DNA of 64,000 nt, from NCBI GenBank assembly GCA_036872755.1, contig JAVHNS010000002.1, positions 62,001-126,000 on the forward strand, in the 5' to 3' direction. The position numbers and the translations under genes are program-made. This document shows, in pieces, positions 47,397 to 61,246 of the stretch; positions within the stretch are counted from its first letter, which is position 1, and the number at the start of each line of letters is the position of its first letter. The notes beneath the pieces are model-generated. The model did not search any database, was not told where the DNA came from, and saw only the letters and a list, made by a program, of their open reading frames with translations. The stretch comes from Orbilia blumenaviensis. Taxonomy: Eukaryota; Ascomycota; Orbiliomycetes; Orbiliales; Orbiliaceae.

Positions 47397-48137
47397 ATGT
47401 TCAGATTTGTAAGCATTAACATCCGAAGCCATTCATCGATTAATATTATCATGTCATTATCCCAGGTGTATTGCAATGCTATTTAGTGCATTTGCATCAT
47501 GTGCACCCATTTAAAGGTTATTCAGCTGACGCAAACCTTGACGCCATTTCATCTGGCATCTGAAATGTACACATGTACGATGTAGCATAAAACACTCGAT
47601 GTCTTGACACTTTTCCACTCCCCTCGTTCAGAAGCCTCCAATAGGGTCCTTTCCGCCCTAAAGACTGCTAATACGGCCGCTGAAGAGTCGTCAGCAAATA
47701 CTAGCGACAAGAAGCAGATATTCGAGTTGGACATTGTCGAAGGTCCTATGACTACTAGCCAACTTAGAAGCATTCTTGACTACGTTGGTGAAAACAAGGT
47801 TGGGGAGGTTGTCGAGGGTGCGAGGGGAGTCCACGATGCTATGAAAATTATTGAAGGAACCAAAGGTGCAGACGCAGTAAAAAGACCAATTGTGAGTTAA
47901 ATCGCCTACATCCTGGTTTAATAGATAAAAACTCAAGCACGAATGTTACAATGCCATGGTCTAACATCCTCATGACCACCAGGTGGTTGACTGGAACAAC
48001 GGTCGTGTAGGTAAGTAACCGCCATCTGCCACCAAGATTTAGGTTCCTCAAAGGCTAATTTGGGATATGGCGGAACAGTTTTGGGCGAAAAGCAATCCGC
48101 ATTGCAGCAGCTTGTTCAATCCCTACCCAAATCCTGA
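47397..48137 (+). CDS. Fmp46-like mitochondrial thioredoxin-fold protein (DUF1687), 134 aa
   Basis: Exons are 47397-47408, 47586-47891, 47983-48010 and 48079-48137. The first exon encodes only M-F-R-F. Joined to HKTLDVLTLFHSP it gives the characteristic start of this fungal family. FELDIVEGPMTTSQLRSILDYVG, RPIVVDWNNGRVVLGE and a C-terminal helix LQQLVQSLP follow. The fold is glutaredoxin/arsenate-reductase-like (cis-Pro in KRPIVVDW, then a GE turn). Yeast Fmp46 is a putative mitochondrial redox protein. There is no cysteine anywhere in the 134 residues, so thiol redox chemistry by this protein itself is not possible. Confidence 0.82.
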
Positions 48138-48456
48138 AAAAATATATTGCATGTATTTGACTGGTAAGACATGAACCCCGCTATTGCATTGGGAGGTATT
48201 GAACGCGAAACAATTGGAATAAACCGACAACTCCGCCTGCTATACACTATTATCCAAACCGGGAAATGCGAAATATACACGTCCCATCCAAAACTCCATT
48301 TAAGCATCCCACGAGTGGTCCATCAAGAAAGAAGACTCGTTATCATCAAAATGCGTGATCTAATGTCCCGATTATATCTAAGCGGAACCTGTAAAATCCC
48401 CATCAACATCTGCCACAATATCACTCGGGTGATTCGTAGAGAGGTTTGTATTAGGT
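48138..48456. other. spacer between convergent FMP46-like and nimA-like 3' ends
   Basis: About 320 bases. A plus-strand frame is open across most of it, but it has no start context, family mark or codon bias, and it runs into the antisense of the kinase 3' end. Confidence 0.55.
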
Positions 48457-50764
48457 TCAATACAAGCCCTCCTTTTTGAACGGACTCGGCATATCAGTCT
48501 CTATCCGCCAATCCCACACAGCGACGCTGTCGTCGTTATTCTCTTTCTCCTTTCTTTCTTTCTGCAGGTCTACGAGACTTTTGCCACGGGCATGGTTAAT
48601 ACCTGCGCTTTTTACGCCAATATTCGTCTTCCTAGCCTCGAACCCCGCGTCGATGTTGCTTCCGAAAAGTCGCCTAGTAGGCGAAATTTGTCTATTTTCG
48701 GCCCCCGGATTCGGTTTGAGCATGCCGTGCCCGGAGCTAGTTCTTCTTCCCCTGGGAGGAGTGGATGGGTTAGTCTGGTTTGACATTTGTGTATTTTGAT
48801 TTAATGGTGCAGAGAGAATTCTCGAAAGCCCTTGCCTGCCTAGGCCTGCCGGAGTAGTATTAGAAGTAACAAAAATTGGACGACTCAGAGGGTTCTGCAG
48901 GGCTGTTGGGACATCACGATCATCCTCTTCATCCTCCTCATCGCTATAGCCTTCTTCATTCCCTAGGAATCCAGCGCTTGCACTTCTCGTGACGGGCTGT
49001 AGCCCTGACGTCTTACGCCTACGAGTTGGCGACTGCTGCTGTGTGGGTATTCGTCTATGCATCGCATTGTCGGGTGCCGGGGCTGGCGATGCTGATATGT
49101 CCATAGGCGACGCAGGGCAAACATCCTCCGGCTTAGGTTGAGTAGTTTGTAGGTTTTCTATGGAACTTGATCGACAAATTTGAGAGTCCGGTTCCGGCGT
49201 TTCCAAAGGACTTCCAGCGGACCCAAGTTGATTACTGTGGATGCTCCCATTCCGCGCATCCCGTTCTGCAACGTCGAGTACACTTATTTTACTAGAAAGC
49301 AGCTCTTCTGCAATTCTTTTCTGGACTTCCTCGTTGACTTGCTTTTCGAAGACCGAGCGGAATTCACTCCTCATTGCTTCCAGAGCCTCGTGGTACTGTC
49401 GCTTCATATCTGTGTCATGTTCGGCGCACCGGCGTGTAACTTCTAAATCTACTCTTCGGCGTATCTCGTCCTCCGCCTTTTCATCCCAAACTTTGCGTAG
49501 CTCCGTGTCAATCTCAGCCCTCATTCGTGCAGCCGCATCTTCGAGAATCTTATTCATGTTCTTTTCAGCAACTTCCAATTCCTTCTCCCTCCGCCTCAGC
49601 GATTCCTCTCGAACCTTTAAGGAGCGGTTGATTTCCAACGCGTCAAGCTCCCTCCTAATAGTTCGTATGATCTGTAAATCAAGTAACTTGGCTGTGTCGG
49701 GTCTGTCGGATGGATTTGTTCTCAGGCAGAGGTCGACTACTCTCCGTAGCTCTGGACTATATGAGCTCGGGATTGGCGAATATCTTCCTGCCTGTATTTT
49801 CTGGCAGAGGGAGGGGAGACTTTTGGCATCGAAGGGGGGAGAAAGTGCACATAATTCATATATGACGCAGCCCAACGACCAAATGTCGCTTCTTGAGGTG
49901 TATGGCAAATCGCAGACGATCTCAGGAGACATATAGTAGGGTGTTCCGACGTAAGTAGTCGCCATGTGCTGGTCTGAAGCTAGTATTCGAGAGAGCCCGA
50001 AATCACCCAACTTGACGCAGGTATCGTGGTCTAGGAAGACTTTACCAGATATTTAGTACAGAGATGGAGGCTATTTCATGTATATATACCCTTACCATTT
50101 TCGGGTTTGAGGTCACGGTGGACGATGACCTCCCTGTTCGTTTTCGACCCACCAGTATTCGCGGCCGCGGCTGCGGCGGCAATCGAAGACCCTGGTTTCT
50201 TTTTTCTCTCCCAGCTTTCGTTCATGTCCTCGAGAGCTGGAGGATCGGAACCATGATGACATTTGTAAAGCGCCAAAACAAGCTGCGTAAATATGCTCCA
50301 GACCACATGCTCCGGGACCAAGGTTCCATTGGATTTGCATCGCTTTATGTGGGTTGATAGGTCTCCACCCCCACAATACTCCATATATATGTAGAGAGAC
50401 TGGTCTGTTTTGTTGTGTTCGCGGTTAAAGTACCGGACAATATTCGGATGCTGGAGTTTGGATAGAATCGAGAATTCGGCGGTCAATTGCTCTTTCTCCT
50501 TCGCCGACATGCGATTGTATGAGATCTCTTTCCGGGCTAGGATCTAAGGAGAGGGATGAGGTTAGAACGTTGGAAAGTATAGCCTCCCAAAATCACTAGC
50601 TCCAAGGGTACTGTGCCATACCAGTCCATCTCGAATACGTCGGACTTTATGGATTTGGCCAAATGACCCTCGGCCTATAAATCGTTAAGTCAGTTAATCC
50701 CGAGGTGGCGAGCTTGATGGAGAAACAGACCTATCAGCTCGAGGATTTCGTAGTCTTCACCCAT
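48457..50764 (-). CDS. nimA: NIMA-family mitotic protein kinase, 705 aa
   Basis: Exons on the minus strand are 50764-50731, 50674-50622, 50543-50096 and 50039-48457. The kinase domain begins MGEDYEILELIGRGSFGQIHKV. Lys34 (ILARKEI) is the ATP lysine, HRDLKPEN carries the catalytic Asp at 173, and DFG is at 191-193, followed by GTPYYMSPE and SDIWSLGCVIYEL. A 50-residue insert with an eight-alanine run precedes HRDLKPEN, as in other filamentous NIMA kinases. A long coiled coil follows (RSLKVREESLRRREKELEVAEKN and heptads to about 460), then a Ser/Thr/Pro-rich tail with SPTRR sites and KEKEND. Length agrees with Aspergillus NIMA (699 aa). It drives mitotic entry. The Ser/Thr-rich tail is where degradation signals lie in the family. 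Confidence 0.95.
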
Positions 50765-51295
50765 TTTTTAGGAAATCAAAGAGCTATTGTGAAAGGGATG
50801 GTCAAGTGCGCTTGAGATGAGGTTAAAAAGATCGATGCTACCCTTCAAGTGAAGTTTGCATTGATGCACATGGATGCAAGGTGGTACACACATGTACAGC
50901 TGGCCGTTACTTTGTCGTGCGGTTGGGCCAAGAATGTGAGAGACGATGTGGAGGTTGTGGTTGGCTAAAAGGAAGTGCTCCCCTTTGGGTGTTTACCTAG
51001 CGTGTGTGTCGCGTTGCTATGGAGCAACCATGTCTGTTTCCGGAGCCCCTATTACTGGTTTAGGAACATGGATATTTACTAAATTTCCTATTACAGAGTT
51101 TATATGGAAGCTTGTATTACTAATCAAGCCAATACTGTGTCTTATGCGTACCTGGAGCTTGGAACATATTGAAATCAATACCGAGAGTATTAATTGAGCT
51201 TACGATGACTTATATTAAGAGTTAGCTATCTAAGAAGATATTTTAGTAATTATGGGTACGGCGCAAGTATTAATATAGAGTCCTACTCAAAGGCT
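50765..51295. other. nimA-like gene promoter and SRP101 3' flank
   Basis: About 530 bases. It becomes AT-rich toward 51050-51290. No supported frame was found. Confidence 0.55.
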
Positions 51296-53501
51296 CTAAC
51301 TCATCAGAAGCCCCACTGCCCACTTTACGTTTAACGTCCGAAGATCGGTATAATTCTGGCCAACTCCCAGGAACACTACCGGGATCCCAGTCGCGAAAAC
51401 CATGCTTATCAGTGTCCCAACCATGTCCCCCACTGTGTCGCATTTGCTAATGATAAATCCGTCCAATTTTCTTTCCTTCCCAAACGCCGCGTTGAAGTTT
51501 CGGGCTTGCTGGACGCTATCCGAGCCAACCAGAGCTTCTCCCACCATCAAAATCTTGTCTGGGTTAGCAAATTTCGCGAATTTCTCAAGCGACGACATCA
51601 ATCGCTGGTCATTGTGGCGACGGCCTGCGGTGTCAATCAAAACAACATCGAAACCCTGCGCGGCCGCATAAGAAACGGCGTCTTTGGCAATGTTCGCTGC
51701 ATCTTTGCCGTATCCTTTCTCATATAATTCGACGACACCACCTTCTCTCTCTGATAACTCCTTCAAGTTCCGGGCGTGGACGCGAAGTTGCTCAACTGCC
51801 CCAGATCGAAATGTATCACAGGCAGCGATTAGAACTTTCATTTTGTTTTGCAGCAAGAAAAAGCATATTTTGGATAAGTTTGTTGATTTGCCGACCCCAT
51901 TCACCCCGACGATTGATATGACATAGGGGCGTTCCTCAGTCTCACGAATTTGGCTAATCTCTCGAAGCAAATCCAGAGATGTTGTCGGTGTCAAGATTTT
52001 CCTCAAAGCGTCTTCCATTGCAAGTTTGACAAGACTCTCGATGCCTAAGATTGATTTCCAATCCAACATTAAAACAACCCTTTTTCTAAGAAGGCTTGGG
52101 GTGAGGATTACTTACTTTGGAAACTCCCAGTTTTCTGACCAATCAAGCTGGTCTGTACACTATCACAAATCTGGACCGCTGCTTCTCTTGCAACATTCTT
52201 CTCCAGCAGATGTGTCATAACGCCTGAAATCGCCTTCTCAGTATCTTCCTTTGTGAGCATCTTCCCTCCAACAAAGTTTCTTAAATATCCCATAGCCCCT
52301 CCTACTAAGCCACTAGCAAGACTGCCAGAATTTTTATTGGTTTCATCGTTCTTTCCGGCCTTATTTGCTTGTTTCAGTATATCATCAATCTCATAGTCCA
52401 AATCCTTGAGCAAGAAATCTCCCTTATTCGTTCTAGTGCCCCACGTATTTTGGTCGATAGCCTCAGGCTTTGGCCTCAAGGTATCGTCTTGTTCATCGTC
52501 TGTACTGATTCCAGTTGTTCCCGAATAGTCGAGCTTTTGGTAGTCGCTCGCATCGGCTGCTATCCCATCTTCTCCCCATATCCGCATTTCTTTTCCCCTT
52601 TTGTGTTTATTGCTAAGCCTTGCCGGAGACCGTTCTTCACCCGATGATGCATGGGCAGAAGAGGCACTGCTAGGGCCGGCAGATTTGCGGCTTCTACGGG
52701 GGCGACCTGGGCGTCTCCCGGAAGCCTGTAGTAATGCTTGCGCCATCATCGCCGGGGGGACTGTGTTTGAGCTTGTTCCGGACGGTGTAACTTCGATGAG
52801 AGGGTTGACTTTTTCAGAAGAATATGGTGTATCTAGTGATTGCTGTTGCGTAAACGGGGCTCCTTTATGTCGCGATAGTCAATATGACACGTCTGAGGTT
52901 GAGGACATATTTCGCAGGACTAAACATACCGGGGTGGTTAACACCGGGCATCGGAGGGGGTGCGGACCATTCATCGCCATCCGAGAACCCTCCTCCATTG
53001 CCTTCGCTGCTGCGGTCTTCTAAGGTGGTGTTTATTGGTCGAATTGTTGAGTTGCCTCCAGCTTTACGTTCTAAAGAGCGGAGCCTGGCTTCAAAGTATT
53101 GGTCGAAATGGCATTGGATCTTAGTACCGGTACTGGCTTTGATTTTTTCACCGTATAGTGCTACGAATAGAGTCTTGACTTGATCTAAAAGCTCGTCGAT
53201 CCATGTAAGATGAAGGAGGCTTTGGTAGACGGCCTAATCGGAGTCAGTAAATGAGAGGGAAGGGACAGAGATATAATGGATGATTGCATACAACGAAGAC
53301 CAATCCAAAATCAGCCGCAAGGGTCCACTTTAACGTATAAGAATCCTTCTTGAACCATTTGCCATCGCTACCAGGTTGATTTCGTTCTTCGATGAAGACA
53401 TCGGATATGAGACTATTAATAATGGAAGATTTGACCGGAGCATAGGATTTCGACCAGAGGACAATGCCTGAGGTGGTTATGACCTCGAAGAGGTCCAACA
53501 T
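51296..53501 (-). CDS. SRP101: signal recognition particle receptor alpha subunit, 669 aa
   Basis: GTPase that docks SRP-ribosome complexes at the ER. Exons on the minus strand are 53501-53292, 53233-52930, 52862-52116 and 52044-51296. The N-terminal SRX longin-like domain reads MLDLFEVITTSGIVLWSKSY, then WFKKDSYTLKWTLAADFGLVFVV and LYGEKI. It is followed by a charged Ser/Arg-rich linker and the NG domain. The N bundle has GAMGYLRNFVGGKMLTKED and LLEKNVAREAA. GTPase motifs are G1 GVNGVGKST, DTFRSGAVEQL, G3 DTAGR, G4-like SKCDTVGDMVG, and the closing FLGVGQNYTDLR with KWAVGLLMS. SKCD in place of TKxD is the fungal form. Length matches yeast SRP101. It is divergent from the NAC alpha gene. Confidence 0.95.
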
Positions 53502-53876
53502 GTTTGGTAAACGGCGATGGGGATGATATTATCGGACACAGCGTGGACAGGAGGGTGGAAGGATGACGTTAGATGGTTCGGAAGGACAGGTACATGTATA
53601 AGTCCTCAAGAAATAGGTTACATGCACGTACTAGTCTTGCTTAGTTACCAGCGTTGGAGCTTACCAGGATGCTGCCACTGAGCTGTTAAGCCACATTATA
53701 TTGGTGTGGCTGGTGGGTTAGCAGTCACCACAGGCACAAGCACAACACAAAGCCGCAATCTGCCCCACCAACAAAATTCTTGAACCTCGACAATTGCAAT
53801 TGCATGCATTGCATTGATAACGAGCCGACATCTTCATTAATCACCTACCACAACCTTAACTCAAACTATACTCAAA
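53502..53876. promoter_or_regulatory. 375-base shared 5' region SRP101 (-) / EGD2 (+)
   Basis: Head-to-head genes for two co-translational factors. The region holds a TGCATTGCATTG-type repeat at about 53800-53816 and GGTGTGGCTGGTGGG near 53703. No coding frame is supported. Confidence 0.55.
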
Positions 53877-54610
53877 ATGTCCAACCCTCGAATTGAAGAG
53901 ATCGAAGAGGAGACTCCTCGTAAGGCTGTTGTTGAAGAGGAATCCTCTGACGAGTCAGAGCATGACCATGACCACGACCATGACCACGATCACGACCACG
54001 ATCACGACCACGACCATGATGGTGATATCCCAGCCGGCTCAGCTGTTGCTGTTCATTCCAGGAACGAGAAGAAGGCTCGCAAGGCCATTGCCAAGCTTGG
54101 GCTGAAGCACGTTCCTGGAATCACTCGAGTGACTCTTAGGCGACCAAAGAACGTATGTTAGAAGCTAAATTTACATTTCCAATTATACTATCATAGTGCT
54201 GACTACATGACTGCGCTTCCTTCTAGATCCTCTTTGTTATCAACAATCCTGATGTCTACAAGTCCCCATCCTCTAATACCTGGATCATTTTCGGGGAGGC
54301 TAAGATTGAGGATCTCAACTCCCAAGCTCAGGCTTCTGCTGCCCAACAATTGGCCAATGTCGCTGCCTCTGCTGATGCTAGTGGGAGCAACATCGAAGCC
54401 GACCTTGCCGCCGCTGCTGAGAAAGGAAAGGAGGTTGAGAAGAAGGATGACGATGACGATGATGATGAGGAAGTTAGCGAGGAAGGCTTGGAACAGAAAG
54501 ACATTGAACTCGTTATGGCCCAAGCGAACGTCTCCAGGAAGAAGGCGGTTAAGGCCTTGACTGAGAATGACCACGATATAGTCAACAGTATAATGGCATT
54601 ATCGACTTAG
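53877..54610 (+). CDS. EGD2: nascent polypeptide-associated complex subunit alpha, 219 aa
   Basis: Exons are 53877-54152 and 54227-54610. An acidic N-terminus ([16 protein letters not shown]) is followed by ten tandem His-Asp pairs at residues 29-48. The NAC domain follows ([31 protein letters not shown], then [28 protein letters not shown]), then an Asp-rich linker, and the C-terminal UBA domain ([35 protein letters not shown]). It pairs with NAC beta on ribosomes and by family restrains wrong ER targeting. The (HD)10 block is the unusual part: it comes from a GAC-CAT/CAC hexamer repeat inserted in the normally plain acidic leader. Confidence 0.96.
53958..54020 (+). repeat. coding hexamer repeat encoding (His-Asp)10
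   Basis: CAT/CAC GAC/GAT hexamers in the EGD2 first exon, with synonymous drift at third positions. This shows that the repeat is not perfectly fresh and that the reading frame has been kept. Confidence 0.9.
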
Positions 54611-55166
54611 CGGGTTGTTGTCGCCTCTACCCGCCCTGTGACATAAGGAGATGTATCTTGATAAAAGGAATGGTCGTTAACCCTTTTATTTTTATCGCTT
54701 GCATTCTTCAATTTAACTAAATTGTGGTCCAACTGTTACCACGCACACTAAAACTCTCACCCACCGTAGGAATTACTGGCAACAATCTTGATATTCAAGA
54801 ATCATAGATTTCAACTATGGGGCTCTGTTCAACGAAGCTAAAGCGGCGAGTCGATGAAACATGGTAAACTGACCTTATTAAGGGTTCTATTGCGTTGGTG
54901 AATTTTCTCCTTGGTAAAACGCTTGACTCGAAACGATATTGCATACCTAGGTACATTGTAGCACAGACTGTGGTTGCCAATCATAACAAGAACCCCTCTA
55001 CTTCCTAAAAGCTGCACAATCACTATCTCCGAAACTCGCAAAACGACTCCAAGAGGGAAGCTATAATGAGTGATAGCCTTGTTAGGAGGGGGGGAAGCCC
55101 CGTCTTTCCACAATACTTTGCAGGAGATATACAGTAGGGTCAAAATTTAAGCTGAAAGGCGCCATT
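54611..55166. other. spacer between convergent EGD2 and DBF2 3' ends
   Basis: About 560 bases without supported coding. Minus frames at 54795-55143 lack family marks. Confidence 0.55.
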
Positions 55167-57383
<2,217 letters not shown>

Positions 57384-58183
57384 AGTGGACAGATCTTAGG
57401 GATTGATTTCGGCGGCTATAGTAGCTTTGTTTATGATATCTTCAGCTGCTCTTGCGCAGGGAATTGAATAATTGGCGGGGATAGGAGGGGTAAATCGGAC
57501 ACCGTGGTGGCCGAGCAAGGCTATGTTGTGTCGCCAGAGAACCGTGAGATGTTGGAAAGTTGAAGCAGTCTGCTTCATCCGGTTAGAGCCTTTACCGGTA
57601 GATAATGTTAGTTTTGCGATAATGCCGCGAGTCCATCGGTGCGTATCAACTTAAGATTGAACCCGATCTCCAAGTGACCTTGTTGTTGTTGGTCTTGTTG
57701 TTGTTTTTTGCTTCCTGTTGTTGCTTAGCAACACAGAATGACAAACATATTATTTAACACGTGACTATAAAAATGCAACATTCTACAACGCAGCAATGAG
57801 CAACACACGATACGATTTCAACACCCTTGGGTCACAAGTGAAACTGTCTACAATATGGGAACCTGTCTACTGCAGCCATCGGATATCTACATTCGTCTCT
57901 CAAACCCCTCAATCACCACTCCAGTAACCATATCACCATTGCTTCTCCATTCTGAACAAAGCAGGCCAATGTCTTATATATAATTGCTCCCTAGTTTTTA
58001 CCAGCGCACCTTATTATCCCCTTCCCTAGCTGTCGACCAGCCACTACCTACCTAAGTACTTACAACAGGTGTAATACATCTTAACCTATAGCCCTCTCCC
58101 TATTTTACCATCTTGTGGCCCTCTATTAACTCGGGTTAGGTCCAGATCCCATTCGTTTGAGAAGCATATTATCCTTTCCGAAG
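57384..58183. promoter_or_regulatory. 800-base divergent region DBF2 (-) / REC8 (+)
   Basis: Contains a TTGTTGTTG run (57683-57708), a CACGTG E-box at about 57760 and TACCTACCTAAGTACTTAC at about 58048. No coding frame is supported. Confidence 0.55.
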
Positions 58184-60817
58184 ATGTTTTACGACCACCG
58201 TATCTTGACACAGAGGAAGTATGGTGTCGCTACGGTCTGGTAAGTCTGCTGAAAATATTCGGCTACCTTCCTATGCATGGAAACAATAGGCCCAGAGTCA
58301 TTTCTAACCAATATACTCCTTATTTTGCCTAGGTTGGTTGCGACCATTGGTCCTAAAAACGTTCTCTCGAAGAAAGTCCACAAAAAGGAGATTCTTGAAG
58401 TCAACGTCACCAAGGCATGCAAAACTATCCTTCAATCTGAGAACCCACTTGCATTGCGTCTCCAATCAAATCTTCTTTTCGGGGTTACGAGGGTTTTCTC
58501 CGAACAGTGCAATTATCTTTTTACCGATGTCACGAATGCCCACCAAAAGATCAGTAGGGATCATTTTATTCAACTAGATACTGGACAGATAGATCTTTCA
58601 GGTGGCAGGGTCAGGTATATTGAACATCAGCACCTAAATCTCCTAGATTCATCTCAGCTAATTTTCATCAGGCCTGAATCGCTATTGCTACAAGATGACC
58701 CTGCATTCGTTCCAGAGCTGACTTTCGTGCTTCCTGAGTTTCGCACGCTGCCAGGGGATCGACTCCACCACACCACCCAGCTAACCCTTGAGGACCAAAC
58801 ATTGTTGCCATCAGAGCATTCGCTACCCCATTTAGTTCATGGTGCTAGGTCATCTCCAATAGCTCAGTTAATCATCCCCGACTCGTCTTCGCTTGATGGT
58901 GCAGGCCTAGGATTTCAACCATTCTTTGGTGACGATTTCCATGGTGGACAGGTCAATAGAGAGGAGATTGATGACGAAGTTGATTTCATTTTTGACGAAA
59001 ATGGGGAGATTCGAGATGTACCAGCCCGAACCTCACGCCCAGATCTGCAGTATTTCGACGGTGACGATGAAAGAGCTCCCCGAAGTGAAGGTTCGGTCGG
59101 CCCCACCAACGAAAATCATTGGCTCATGGTTCCAACGGGCTCTAAAAGGGTCGAGCGCGAACACGAAGATGGAAGGCAAAACCTTGATGTAAGAAAGACA
59201 GAGTAGTTGGCGATTTGAACAGGATACCAATATACTAATTCATTCTTCTACTCGACAACCGGGTCGTTTTGTGGGCCGATTAGTTGGGCAATAATCTGAT
59301 GGATTTAGACGATTTTCAAGACGAACTCTTTCCGATTAGAGACCCCGATGAAGTTGACGATGCTGAACCATTCCCGCATCGACAGCTAGAGCCACAACAG
59401 GAACGTATGATTATATCAGTTTCCCACAAACCTAAAAAAGCAGCACGGTTGGCACAAGTTGACGACGCCCTCGAACTGGGGATTTCGGACATAGCGGCTT
59501 TAGGGCCCAATTACCTTGAGAATATGGATTTGGCACGACGCAAACGCCATAATATGCAAAACGTACACACTGCTAAGAGAGTTGCTCGGGAATGGGTTTA
59601 CGGGTGGGGTGGGATGCTAAGGACCGAACCTCTACGAATAGCGTTTGAAGGAAGCAATATTCTAAAATTACTGAATCCCAATATTGACGAAGACATCTTG
59701 GAGGAAGAGGGTCCGACGAAACTTCGCAAGAGAACACAGCGATCTCATTTGGACGATGATGGTTCTGGATCTGAAGGTTCACAACGGGGCCGAAGAGTCC
59801 GAACTGAACGTGCTGATGGTCAAGGTAGCCGCGATTTATCTCCCGAGGTAGCTGAAATAGGCATCGGAGCTTTAAATTTTGATGACCGCGTAAGTTGTGA
59901 CCTCTTATATTTTTTGCCTCCGATCTTCCTGACCATAATACTAATCCCACATGCACAGGACCCTGGTGTCGCTCGCAGAGGGTCCCTGAATCCCGACGGG
60001 AATGTGATGCCCTGGAATATCCCAGAACGAAGTTCACGAGCTGGTTCAGTGATCAGTTTTGGAGGCTTTGGCACAAGTTCAGTCGGGAGGGTCCCTAGTA
60101 GCACCAATAGACACTTTTCCTCCACGGTGCGCCGTAAGGGTAGTCCAGCCGCTATATTCTCCCGACTACATGGAAAGCGAACATCCCGAGTCACATCAAG
60201 TCCAAGTATCCGTCAGAACAGGGAGCCAATTTCCGATCTTGATACAAAAGGCGGGCCTAAGAGTTCTACAGGTGTAGTATTTGACGAAAATGACCTTCCT
60301 GGAGCCGAGGAAGCATTCAGCGATGACGCCTACGAAGGACTTTTTTCAGAAGAAAACCTTGGTCTAGGTAGGATACCCTCAACTCACCCCTTAGCATTGC
60401 TAGCCATGTTCACAATCGCCCTTCAAACTCAGATATATTGGCAAACAAAGATACCCAAAACTCTCGATGGCTCGCGGAAACTCTTGAGAGAGAAAATCAC
60501 AATTTTTTTGAGTGAGTATCCTAAGCGGGAAGGTCTCCACTTCCTTAATTTCCAACCTGCTTTTCGACCAGCCGTTGACTACATCATTTAGGTACCTTCA
60601 ATCGCAGTTCTTTTCAAAATATGCAAATGGGCAGGGTTTCGGAAGCCAGAATCAGTTTTTAACTTTTGATGAACTGGTATCCCCAGCAGAGAGCTCAAAG
60701 ATTATCGCTGCCCATGCTTTCCAGCATCTCCTCCACCTTGCTACTCGCGGGTTCATTCGAATTGGACAAGGTGGTGACCTTGGGTCTATTTCTATCAGCC
60801 TGGCCGCTAGTGACTAG
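58184..60817 (+). CDS. REC8: meiotic cohesin kleisin Rec8, 743 aa
   Basis: Exons are 58184-58239, 58333-59188, 59284-59889, 59959-60367, 60433-60511 and 60592-60817. The N-terminal kleisin domain reads MFYDHRILTQRKYGVATVW, then LVATIGPKNVLSKKVHKKEI, VTKACKTILQ and PLALRLQSNLLFGVTRVFSEQ. A QRKYGVATVWLVAT start is the Rec8 form rather than mitotic Rad21/Scc1. The middle is acidic and disordered, with possible separase-site surroundings (SDPxxR-like pairs not resolved). The C-terminal winged helix is split over the last exons: DTQNSRWLAETLERENHNFFE, then YLQSQFFSKYANGQGF, LTFDELVSPAESSKIIAAHAFQHLLHLATRG, FIRIGQGGDLGSISI. The small exons 5 and 6 were set by frame. Intron 3 (59890-59958) is 69 nt and stop-free. 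Expression is expected in meiosis. Confidence 0.92.
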
Positions 60818-61246
60818 GCTCGGTAGGACTTGATCTTGCTTTTCTCCAGTTAATACACTGGTAGTTTCTATATATATATATCGTTACTAGGCGCTTTTGC
60901 GCATGGAGGACGGCTCATATAGCACGGTTCTGAAGCCTCTGAGCAGCTGCAAGTGGGCAGCTTATATTAAAGTAATTTTGAAACAACAGAAACGTACGCT
61001 ACCGCCTCATTATGATGTGTGATTGAAAGTAGCTAACAGAGTGATAGGGACTGAAAGGAAGGACATTGAGGGATAATTATGGAATGCGAGGCTAATAACA
61101 CATAAGGCTCTGAATCCCATTAAAACGCCTGTATATTAGGCCGATTGTGCTCGCTTCGTGATGGCAATATGCTAGTCTCGGTCTGGGATATGCGAAAGAA
61201 AACCATGATGGAATATCCAATGGGTAAATAAATGCTTTTGCGCTCG
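60818..61246. other. spacer between convergent REC8 and CTR 3' ends
   Basis: About 430 bases with a TATATATATA tract at 60870-60880. Nothing else is supported. Confidence 0.6.

Noticed and set aside
48171..48479. 102-codon plus frame between FMP46-like and nimA-like genes
   Set aside because: No recognisable domain, and it runs into antisense of the kinase tail.
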